NCBI GenBank assembly: GCA_910588935.1
Contig: CAJUSM010000030.1
Coordinates: 1-12,916 of the forward strand
DNA length: 12,916 nt
Source: an uncultured Oscillospiraceae bacterium
Lineage (GTDB): Bacteria; Bacillota; Clostridia; Oscillospirales; Acutalibacteraceae
Direction of reading: 5' to 3'
Under the pieces are notes generated by a model that saw only the letters and a program-made list of their open reading frames with translations, was not told the origin of the DNA and did no database searches. Of this stretch, positions 1 to 5,001 are shown one piece after another (positions within the stretch are counted from its first letter, which is position 1; every line of letters begins with the position of its first letter). The position numbers and the translations under genes were made by a program.

Positions 1-70
1 AGAGCTGCGGTTTTTCTTCTCTTGCTTACCTTTATCTCCTCGGTTGCACACTCCCGGCGCTTTCTGCCTC

Positions 71-98
71 TTGACAATCTCCCAAAATCTTTTAAAAT
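71..98 (+). promoter_or_regulatory. Sigma-A-type promoter of the DUF1622 gene
   Basis: The -35 box TTGACA lies at 71-76 and a -10-like TAAAAT at 93-98, with a 16-bp spacer. Transcription would start near 105. That makes a GTG at 105 unusable as a start codon and supports the ATG at 144. The upstream bases 1-70 hold no recognisable gene. Confidence 0.7.
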
Positions 99-143
99 AG
101 TATTGTGCTCCTTTGCCTGAAAATCCCTTACGGAGGTGTCCCT

Positions 144-506
144 ATGGAACAGCTGCAGCTCTTTCTTGCCGGCCTGCTGGATTCCAGCGTTGGCATTGCC
201 ATCCACTGCTTTGAGCTGGTGGGTGTTGTCATCATTGTGGCCGCCGGGGTGAAAGGTCTGTTCAACTATATCCGCAAGGATCCCGCTGTCCGCCTTCAGC
301 TGGCCCAAGGCATGGCCCTAGGGCTGGAGTTTAAGCTGGGCAGCGAAATTCTCCGCACTGTTATTGTCCGGGAGCTCTCTGAGGTGGCCCTGGTTGCCGC
401 TATTATCGCTGTGCGGGCTGCCCTTACATTCCTTATCCATTGGGAAATCCAGATTGAGGAGAAAACTAAGGCCGCGGAGGAGCACAAGGAAAAAGACCCG
501 GGGTAA
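144..506 (+). CDS. DUF1622 family small membrane protein
   Basis: This 120-aa protein matches the DUF1622 family, small bacterial integral membrane proteins of unknown function. Residues about 15-40 form a hydrophobic segment with a conserved-looking 'HCFELVGVVIIVAAGVKGL' stretch. A central amphipathic part (48-75) carries 'LGLEFKLGSEILRTVI', typical of the family. A second hydrophobic segment (81-99) is followed by a charged Lys/Glu-rich C-terminal tail likely in the cytoplasm. The start is taken at ATG 144 because GGAGG at 132-136 lies 7 bases upstream and the only earlier in-frame start (GTG 105) coincides with the predicted transcription start. It is a single-gene unit with its own promoter; no clear terminator follows. 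The family assignment is recognition from sequence pattern; no function is claimed. Confidence 0.85.
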   Translation: MEQLQLFLAGLLDSSVGIAIHCFELVGVVIIVAAGVKGLFNYIRKDPAVRLQLAQGMALGLEFKLGSEILRTVIVRELSEVALVAAIIAVRAALTFLIHWEIQIEEKTKAAEEHKEKDPG

Positions 507-560
507 GCCCCCTGGCCTTTGCTGAATTTCAAGAAATTGAGAGAATTTTTGAAAAAATGA

Positions 561-589
561 TTGACAATTCATCCTTTTTGGGTTATAAT
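561..589 (+). promoter_or_regulatory. Perfect consensus promoter of tRNA-Gly
   Basis: TTGACA at 561-566 and TATAAT at 584-589 are both perfect consensus boxes with the optimal 17-bp spacer, preceded by an A/T-rich stretch at 545-560 that could act as an UP element. Transcription would start near 596, leaving a leader of about 8 nt before the tRNA. This is the strength expected for a stable RNA gene. Confidence 0.92.
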
Positions 590-603
590 TAAGCAACAGT
601 CAT

Positions 604-679
604 GCGGGCGTAGCTCATCTGGTAGAGCGCCACCTTGCCAAGGTGGAGGTAGCGAGTTCGAGCCTCGTCGTCCGCTCCA
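604..679 (+). tRNA. tRNA-Gly (anticodon GCC)
   Basis: A complete 76-nt cloverleaf folds. The acceptor stem GCGGGCG pairs with CGTCCGC (one G-U); the D stem is GCTC/GAGC; the anticodon stem CCACC/GGTGG (630-634/642-646) carries loop TTGCCAA with anticodon GCC at 637-639; the T stem is GCGAG/CTCGT with loop TTCGAGC. The discriminator is U and the CCA end (677-679) is encoded in the DNA. Anticodon GCC reads GGC and GGU glycine codons. It stands alone, not in a tRNA cluster. Confidence 0.97.
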
Positions 680-692
680 TATTTTTTCTTTG

Positions 693-740
693 GCCGGAGC
701 TGATATAGAGAAGTAAAACTTCCCTATTTTAGTTTCCGGC
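693..740 (+). terminator. Long imperfect hairpin after tRNA-Gly (possible terminator or leader structure)
   Basis: The 48 bases fold almost end to end: GCCGGA (693-698) pairs with TCCGGC (735-740), then an imperfect middle stem (699-708 with 724-734, one bulge and one mismatch), then GAAGT (710-714) with ACTTC (718-722) around an AAA loop. The sequence that follows, AGTTTTATAG, is only a weak U-tract, so factor-independent termination would be inefficient. A T-rich run also precedes the hairpin (681-690). It may partly terminate tRNA transcription, protect RNA ends, or form the leader of the moxR operon. Confidence 0.45.
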
Positions 741-821
741 AGTTTTATAGCCAGAATTCTTTTTTACTAGGCTTTTTGTGCCCTTAAACCCCATTATTCT
801 GGAATGAAAGCTGGGATTATT

Positions 822-1760
822 ATGACACAGCCAAAGGCACTGGGAATTATCAACGAAGTGCGCAAGGCCATTGTGGGCAAAGATACCGCTATCTGTAAGC
901 TATTAATGGCCATTATCGCCGGCGGCCACGTGTTGCTAGAGGACAACCCCGGCGTAGGAAAAACCACCATGGCCCTGGCGTTTTCTCGGGCAATGAGCAT
1001 GCGTTTCAGCCGGGTGCAGTTTACCCCCGAAACCATGCCCAGCGATGTGGTGGGTTTTTCTATGTACCACAAGGAAACCGGCCGCCTAGAGTACTGCCCA
1101 GGCGCCATTTTATGCAACCTGTTCTTGGCCGACGAAATCAACCGCACCAGCGCCAAAACCCAAAGCGCCCTGCTAGAGGCCATGGAGGAGGGACAGGTCA
1201 CTGTGGATGGGGCCAGCTATCCCCTGCCCCAGCCCTACACTGTTATTGCCACAGAAAACCCCTTAGGCACTGCCGGCACCCAGCCCCTGCCCGAATCCCA
1301 GCTGGACCGGTTTATGCTCCGGCTCTCCATTGGCTATCCAAGCGCCGAGCAGGAGGTTTTTATTCTAAAACAGACCGAGGGCAAGCGCCCCCTAGACTCC
1401 ATACAGCCCGCCGCCACCCTGGAGGATGTGGAGCATATGCGCCAGGAGGCCGCCCAGGTTTACGTAGCCGACGATCTTTACCGCTATGTGGCCGAGCTAT
1501 GCACCGCCACCCGGGAAGACCCCGCCCTGCGCCTAGGCGCCAGCCCCCGGGCCGGGGTTGCGCTGGTGCGGGCCTGCCGGGCCTCCGCCTGGATGGGCGG
1601 CAGAGACTATATTGTCCCCGCTGACATTAACCTGCTGTATTACGATGTGCTGGAGCACCGCGTCGCCCTGGAGCCTCAGGCTAGAATGAGCGGCAAGGAC
1701 GCCCACACTGTACTGGAAGAGATTGCGGCAAAGGTGCCAGCCCCCAAGCTGGTAAAATAG
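822..1760 (+). CDS. MoxR-type AAA+ ATPase
   Basis: This 312-aa protein is a MoxR-family AAA+ ATPase, thought to act as an ATP-driven chaperone that remodels or activates a partner complex, usually with a VWA/DUF58 protein. Counted from ATG 822, the Walker A loop 'LLEDNPGVGKTT' is at about 38-49, Walker B 'LFLADE' at 100-105, the MoxR stretch 'INRTSAKTQSALLEAMEE' follows at 106-123, sensor 1 'VIATENP' is at 141-147, the arginine-finger region 'LDRF' at 161-164, and the lid with 'GASPRAGVALVRA' lies near the C-terminus. The length is normal for the family. An in-frame ATG at 804 would add six residues; 822 is preferred because homologues typically begin near this point and GGGA lies 5-8 bases upstream, but neither site has a strong Shine-Dalgarno. 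The DUF58 gene follows after 49 bases. No consensus promoter was found in 741-803. Confidence 0.93.
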   Translation: MTQPKALGIINEVRKAIVGKDTAICKLLMAIIAGGHVLLEDNPGVGKTTMALAFSRAMSMRFSRVQFTPETMPSDVVGFSMYHKETGRLEYCPGAILCNLFLADEINRTSAKTQSALLEAMEEGQVTVDGASYPLPQPYTVIATENPLGTAGTQPLPESQLDRFMLRLSIGYPSAEQEVFILKQTEGKRPLDSIQPAATLEDVEHMRQEAAQVYVADDLYRYVAELCTATREDPALRLGASPRAGVALVRACRASAWMGGRDYIVPADINLLYYDVLEHRVALEPQARMSGKDAHTVLEEIAAKVPAPKLVK

Positions 1761-1809
1761 CCCTCCGTTTCCCCTTCCCTTATTTCAACGAGAAAGGATC
1801 GCTGCCAAA

Positions 1810-2970
1810 ATGCTGATTAACCGGTTGTGCTATTTGCTGATTCTGCTTTGTACGACCGTGTTTTTTATCTGCTTTAACGGCTACTTGTCCCTCTATGTCT
1901 TCGCGCTCTCTGTGGCCCTGCCGGTGCTCTCGCTGCTCTTTTCTCTGCCGGGTATGCTTACCCTTTGGGTAGAGCTGGACCTTCCAGAGGGCCCAGAAGA
2001 GCTCCGTACAGCAAAGGCCGCCCAGGTTACCCTGCGGGTGCTGGCCTCTACCCACTGGCCAGTGCCCTCTGGCCGGGTTCGGGTAAACCTTACCATTGAA
2101 AACCGGTTTACAGGAGAAACCCGCCGGGAAAAGCTGGAGTTCTCCCCAGGCTGCCGCCCCATGATTCTGGTACACAGCCTAAGCTCTGCCACCTGCGGCG
2201 TGGTAGGCTGCCGCCTGGCCAAGGCCCGGGCCTACGATCTGCTGGGCCTTGTCTGGTTTCCTGTTCGGCTAAGAGGAAACAGCTCCTGCCGCGTTGTGGT
2301 GCAGCCCACCATCCATAACCCCCTGCTTGGCCACCAGCCCCACCGGGTGCCAGAGGGCGGCGGAGACAGATATTCAAAAACCCGGCCTGGAGACGACCCC
2401 ACCGAACTTTTCTCCTTGCGTGAATACCGGCCAGGAGACCGGATCAGCCGGATTAACTGGAAACTCTCTCAAAAAGCCCAAGAGCCCTTGGTTCGGGAAG
2501 GGAGCATGCCCATGGCGGACCGCGTGCTTTTTCTTATGGATTTAAGCGGCACTGGTTTGGAAGCGGACGCCTCTATGGACATTTTAGCCACCCTTTCCAA
2601 CTTTCTGGCAGAGCAAAACGCCGAGCATGTGGTAGGCTTTTCCTCCCTGGGGGGCTTGACATTCCTGGAGGTAGAGGGCCCGGATACCGCATATCCTGTT
2701 ATCGAATCCCTGCTGGAAACCGCCTCTCGGGGGCCCTTGCCCCCTTGGAACCAGGAGTTGGCCCCCACCGGCATTTCCCGAGTCGTTTTTCTTTGCCCTG
2801 CCCCTGACCCGGACATGCTGAACCATCTTCGGAACTTTTATCCCTCGGCCCGGCTTACCCTGTTCCACTTGTCCCCTCTGGAGCCCCAGACAAAGCTGCC
2901 CCTAGATGTTCAGGCGGTTCATGTCCGCCCTAGCAGCATTTCCTCCGACTTAAGCGGAATATTACTTTAA
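1810..2970 (+). CDS. DUF58 domain membrane protein (MoxR partner)
   Basis: This is a 386-aa DUF58 protein, the standard partner of MoxR ATPases. Two hydrophobic segments at about 5-25 and 27-50 anchor it in the membrane. A beta-rich extracytoplasmic-like or linker region (55-165) follows. The DUF58 signature lies at about 192-230, including 'EYRPGDRISRINWKLS' and 'EPLVREG'. The C-terminal third (236-386) is von Willebrand A-like, with a degenerate MIDAS start 'LFLMDLSGTG' (240-249) that keeps DxS but not the full DxSxS. An AAAGGA-type ribosome binding site lies about 8 bases before the ATG. The family is often found with a transglutaminase-like protein; here a terminator follows at once. The function of this pair is not known from sequence; cell-envelope assembly roles are suggested for relatives. 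Confidence 0.9.
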   Translation: MLINRLCYLLILLCTTVFFICFNGYLSLYVFALSVALPVLSLLFSLPGMLTLWVELDLPEGPEELRTAKAAQVTLRVLASTHWPVPSGRVRVNLTIENRFTGETRREKLEFSPGCRPMILVHSLSSATCGVVGCRLAKARAYDLLGLVWFPVRLRGNSSCRVVVQPTIHNPLLGHQPHRVPEGGGDRYSKTRPGDDPTELFSLREYRPGDRISRINWKLSQKAQEPLVREGSMPMADRVLFLMDLSGTGLEADASMDILATLSNFLAEQNAEHVVGFSSLGGLTFLEVEGPDTAYPVIESLLETASRGPLPPWNQELAPTGISRVVFLCPAPDPDMLNHLRNFYPSARLTLFHLSPLEPQTKLPLDVQAVHVRPSSISSDLSGILL

Positions 2971-2979
2971 TTTACAGAA

Positions 2980-3016
2980 AAACCGGAAAGGCGATTAGCT
3001 TTCCGGTTTCTTTTTG
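2980..3016 (+). terminator. Intrinsic terminator of the moxR-DUF58 operon
   Basis: AAACCGGAAAG (2980-2990) and CTTTCCGGTTT (2999-3009) form a perfect 11-bp stem with an 8-nt loop, followed by CTTTTTG (3010-3016). It lies 9 bases after the DUF58 stop codon, so the operon has two genes as it stands. Confidence 0.92.
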
Positions 3017-3044
3017 CAATTACCCCTATTTTCACCGTTTCAAT

Positions 3045-3078
3045 GGAGAATCGCCCCAGAAAAGCGGGGAGATTCTTC
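3045..3078. repeat. Palindromic hairpin element in the spacer
   Basis: GGAGAATC (3045-3052) pairs with GATTCTTC (3071-3078), and CCCC (3054-3057) with GGGG (3066-3069), interrupted by one G-A mismatch and closed by an 8-nt loop AGAAAAGC. No T-tract follows on either strand, so it is not a typical terminator. It sits between two convergent terminators and may be a dispersed palindrome or an RNA-stability element. Copy number in the genome cannot be judged here. Confidence 0.5.
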
Positions 3079-3097
3079 TCACTTTGTCCGCACTGGC

Positions 3098-3132
3098 AAA
3101 GAAAGGCGCTTTCTCTGTGTTTAAGAAACGCC
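3098..3132 (-). terminator. Minus-strand intrinsic terminator of the prophage remnant
   Basis: Read on the minus strand, GGCGTTTCT (3132-3124) pairs with AGAAAGCGCC (3114-3105) with one bulged base and a 9-nt loop, followed by TTTCTTT (3104-3098). It closes the phage-derived transcription unit and faces the moxR-DUF58 terminator. The stop codon of the gene-tail fragment (3121-3123) lies inside the loop. Confidence 0.7.
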
Positions 3133-3177
3133 CTCACCATCCATACCGCCAATATCAGCAGCGGGATCCTCCTTGTG
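3121..3177 (-). pseudogene. C-terminal tail fragment of a lost phage gene
   Basis: In a frame one base off the gp10-like gene, the minus strand reads 'HKEDPAADIGGMDGEGVS' and then TAA, directly overlapping the terminator. It has no start codon. The reading could be the very end of a late phage gene joined to gp10 by a deletion, since a phage gene normally stops just before a terminator. The fragment is too short to assign to a family, and chance is possible. Confidence 0.3.
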
Positions 3178-3352
3178 CGGTTGGCGAAGAAATGCTGTTG
3201 CGCAGGTTACCTGTGTCCACCGGGCAAAGCTTTTTTGCGTAGCCATCGGCGACAAGGCCGCACTTTTCCAGGGCCCGCAGGCAGGCGGCTTCAAGCTCTT
3301 CTTTTGCTTTGGGGCTGTTGTCGATGATTTCGATGCGCATAGAATCGGCCAT
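3155..3352 (-). CDS. HK97 gp10-like head-tail/minor tail protein, C-terminally truncated
   Basis: This 65-aa product begins like HK97 gp10-type proteins, which join head and tail in Siphoviridae. The helix 'ALEKCGLVADGYAKKLCPVDTGNLRNSI' region (about residues 27-54) contains the family hallmark PVDTGNLRNSI. Family members then continue for another 60-100 residues; here the frame ends after 11 unrelated residues (SSPTAQGGSRC), so the gene is broken and almost certainly non-functional. GGAGAA lies 6 bases before the ATG, and the stop of the preceding gene is 1 base upstream, so translation was coupled. The local GC of about 65 % in 3241-3300 contrasts with the AT-rich gene before it. Confidence 0.75.
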   Translation of the reverse strand: MADSMRIEIIDNSPKAKEELEAACLRALEKCGLVADGYAKKLCPVDTGNLRNSISSPTAQGGSRC

Positions 3353-3353
3353 A

Positions 3354-3569
3354 TCAGTTCTCCATATTCTGATTGTAAATCTGATCGTAAATCCGTTGCA
3401 GATTTATCCCGATTTCGTCTGGTTCATCATCGTGATCTACAATATTATCCACAATCGCATCATCAATCACCAAAAGCAATGCGCCCAAATCATTGTTTTC
3501 AAGTGCATCATTGACATTGACAGACTGTTCCAGCAGATACTTTTTCTGTTCTTCAGTTATTTTAATCAC
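3354..3569 (-). CDS. Small acidic phage protein, candidate immunity protein for the MuF toxin domain
   Basis: This 71-aa protein is not recognised as a named family. It starts with GTG, has AGGGGGAG 6 bases upstream, and overlaps the end of the MuF gene by 4 bases (GTGA), so the two are translationally coupled. It carries 17 Asp/Glu against 4 Lys/Arg, including the cluster 'DDAIVDNIVDHDDEPDE' at 36-52, and is likely helical. The preceding toxin-like domain is net positive by about 8. A strongly acidic small protein directly behind a basic nuclease-like domain is what immunity proteins of polymorphic toxins look like. The GC of about 37 % in the 3421-3480 block matches the toxin tail, not the flanking phage genes. 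The immunity role is inference; it could also be an unrelated phage morphogenesis protein. Confidence 0.7.
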   Translation of the reverse strand: MIKITEEQKKYLLEQSVNVNDALENNDLGALLLVIDDAIVDNIVDHDDEPDEIGINLQRIYDQIYNQNMEN

Positions 3570-4786
3570 TGCTTTCTCCCCCTGCTATACGGGTTTACCT
3601 GTATCAAGTTCCCGTTTTCAGGATTTATGGAAAGCTCCACGTCTCTAAGAATAAAACGCTGGCTCACTTTGCCGCTTTGCGACACTCTCACGGGAAGTAT
3701 TACTGTATCTTTTGATGTGAGCGTATCCAAAACCTTGTCCACGCAAACACCGGAGCGTCTCTGTTCAACAGAACCGATAACTCTGGAAATGAAATGATTC
3801 GACTTTCTCTTTATGAGGATTCCGTTTGAGGTCGTAAGGCCAACCAGCTTTCCATCAATTTCTCTGCTGGTTTCCTGATAGAGAGTGAAATCCGCCAATG
3901 CTGTGAGTTCTCCGGTTTGAATTGCTCTTTTGTAAGATTTGAATGCTTCCCACTCGACGCTATTATACTTCAAATCCTGGAATTTCGCAAATGATTTAGG
4001 CGCGTTTTTGCCCAAAATCACTTTGTAATCCGAATATTGCTTTCTGTCTCTAGTCTCTCGCTCAGCTTCCTTTTTTGCATATCTCTCAGCGGCAAGCGCA
4101 CCTTCCCCGCGCTTTGTGTTTTCCCACTGGGCATAAGTCATATCAGGCAGCAGGCCGTACCGGTCCCGCCGGAGGGCATCGCTCATATCTACCACATCCG
4201 CAGCCATAGTACATCGGCAGTTGTAGACGTTAGAAGGGGCCGCACCCGGATCCCCGGGGTACATAATATCGCCTAGCTCCGAGTGAAACGGCTTTAAGAG
4301 CATCTGGGTCTGACCGTCCAGAAGCTGGTGGGCATGGCGAGTGCGGTTGTCTAGGGTAGAGACCCAGCGCTTTTTTAGCTTTATACCCATAGCCTCAGCG
4401 GCGGCATAGCTGTCCAGCCGCCCCGCGTTCTGGGCCCCAGTAACGGCGGTGCGCGCCGCCCAGATAGCGCTGGTGCGGTTCATTCCTGGGATGTTGGTCT
4501 GGAGCCGCTCCCTCAGACGCCTGATGCTCTCCCCCTGGAGGATACCGCTGGTGATCTGGGCGGTAATCTGCCTTTTGCCCCATGCCAGATCAATGCCTCG
4601 CTTTACCGCCCGCTTAGGCGGGTAATATGGCATTAGGTCTGGCTCCTCCACCAGCAGCCGCTTTACCGTCTGCTCATCCCACAGGTCAAACCCCACATCT
4701 TCTCCTACCCGCCTCTCTATGGTATAGGCCGCGTAGTTTCGGTTCAGGCTGTAAATGCCGGGGTTATCCAGAAATTGGGAAAACAC
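3566..4786 (-). CDS. MuF/SPP1 gp7-type minor head protein with toxin-like C-terminal domain, N-terminally truncated
   Basis: This 406-aa product is a phage minor head protein of the Mu gpF / SPP1 gp7 family. These sit inside or on the procapsid and can be ejected with DNA. The family core spans about 55-200: helical region 'ITSGILQGESIRRLRERL', 'ARTAVTGAQNAGRLDSY', then 'WVSTLDNRTRHAHQLLDGQ' and the closing NCRC motif (189-192). A linker (250-300, 'FAKFQDLKYN') leads to a C-terminal domain (about 310-406) with 'HFISRVIG' and 'GKVSQRFILRDVELSINPE', which resembles the Barnase-EndoU-ColicinE5/D-RelE (PBECR) nuclease group fused to phage head proteins. The product begins at GTG 4786 right after a stop codon, with no good ribosome binding site, and lacks the usual 100 or more N-terminal residues, so the gene is truncated. 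Sampled GC falls from about 63 % (4141-4200) to 40 % (3601-3660). Confidence 0.85.
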   Translation of the reverse strand: MFSQFLDNPGIYSLNRNYAAYTIERRVGEDVGFDLWDEQTVKRLLVEEPDLMPYYPPKRAVKRGIDLAWGKRQITAQITSGILQGESIRRLRERLQTNIPGMNRTSAIWAARTAVTGAQNAGRLDSYAAAEAMGIKLKKRWVSTLDNRTRHAHQLLDGQTQMLLKPFHSELGDIMYPGDPGAAPSNVYNCRCTMAADVVDMSDALRRDRYGLLPDMTYAQWENTKRGEGALAAERYAKKEAERETRDRKQYSDYKVILGKNAPKSFAKFQDLKYNSVEWEAFKSYKRAIQTGELTALADFTLYQETSREIDGKLVGLTTSNGILIKRKSNHFISRVIGSVEQRRSGVCVDKVLDTLTSKDTVILPVRVSQSGKVSQRFILRDVELSINPENGNLIQVNPYSRGRKQ

Positions 4787-4879
4787 TCCTCAGGAAACAG
4801 TTTTCCTTCCGCTTTTTTCCCTTTCGGCAAAACAGACAGGCCAATACTGGGAGAAAAACAAAAAATTTTCAAAAAAGGA

Positions 4880-4908
4880 TTGACAACATAGGGGGTAATG
4901 TGTATAAT
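4880..4908 (+). promoter_or_regulatory. Perfect consensus promoter of the sugar operon
   Basis: TTGACA (4880-4885) and TATAAT (4903-4908) with a 17-bp spacer, preceded by A/T tracts at 4855-4877. Transcription would start near 4915, giving a leader of about 87 nt before the LacI-kinase gene. It is the only clear promoter seen for the genes to its right. It lies about 94 bases from the broken 5' end of the prophage remnant. Confidence 0.92.
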
Positions 4909-4929
4909 GCGCCCGAAAAACAGGTTTGC

Positions 4930-4941
4930 GAAAACGCTTTC
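4930..4941 (+). promoter_or_regulatory. LacI-family operator (cre-like) downstream of the promoter
   Basis: GAAAACGCTTTC is a near-perfect palindrome centred on CG (4935-4936), the form bound by LacI-family regulators and close to the CcpA cre consensus TGWAANCGNTNWCA. Its centre is about +20 from the predicted transcription start, a position where bound repressor would block transcription. The likely ligand is the LacI-kinase protein encoded next (autoregulation); CcpA is the alternative. Confidence 0.65.
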
Positions 4942-5001
4942 TTTCTATTCTTGTTGTATAGGGTGGTATAAATGATGTAGGAAAGTGGGAAATATACCTC
5001 T

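Larger units (their letters stand above)
3098..4786 (-). mobile_element. Prophage remnant (head-gene fragment)
   Basis: Three minus-strand genes of phage type are packed with no gaps: MuF/SPP1 gp7-like minor head protein, a small acidic protein, and an HK97 gp10-like protein. Both outer genes are cut: the MuF protein lacks its N-terminal part and the gp10 protein its C-terminal part. No integrase, terminase, portal, capsid or tail gene is present, so the element cannot be mobile. Orientation is opposite to all neighbouring host genes. No attachment-site repeats were recognised at its ends, and the nearby tRNA is 2.4 kb away. Confidence 0.8.

Noticed and set aside
105..143. Upstream GTG start giving a 133-aa DUF1622 protein
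   Set aside because: It coincides with the predicted transcription start, and the ATG at 144 has a good GGAGG site.
604..679. tRNA-Gly as attachment site of the prophage
   Set aside because: The remnant starts about 2.4 kb away beyond an intact host operon, and no copy of the tRNA 3' end was seen near the remnant.
2967..3152. 61-aa open frame on the minus strand
   Set aside because: It runs through three hairpins including both terminators, has no ribosome binding site and no recognisable composition.
3309..3797. 162-aa plus-strand open frame rich in Ile and Phe
   Set aside because: It is antisense to the acidic gene and the toxin-like domain; its odd composition is what reverse reading of Asp/Asn-rich codons produces.
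3098..4786. Hypothesis of an active satellite or gene transfer agent
   Set aside because: Only three adjacent head-region genes remain, two of them broken, with no packaging, integration or replication genes.
4792..4807. Small AGGAAA/TTTCCT hairpin next to the truncated MuF gene
   Set aside because: Only 6 bp with a 4-nt loop in A/T-rich DNA; too weak to call a terminator or recombination site.
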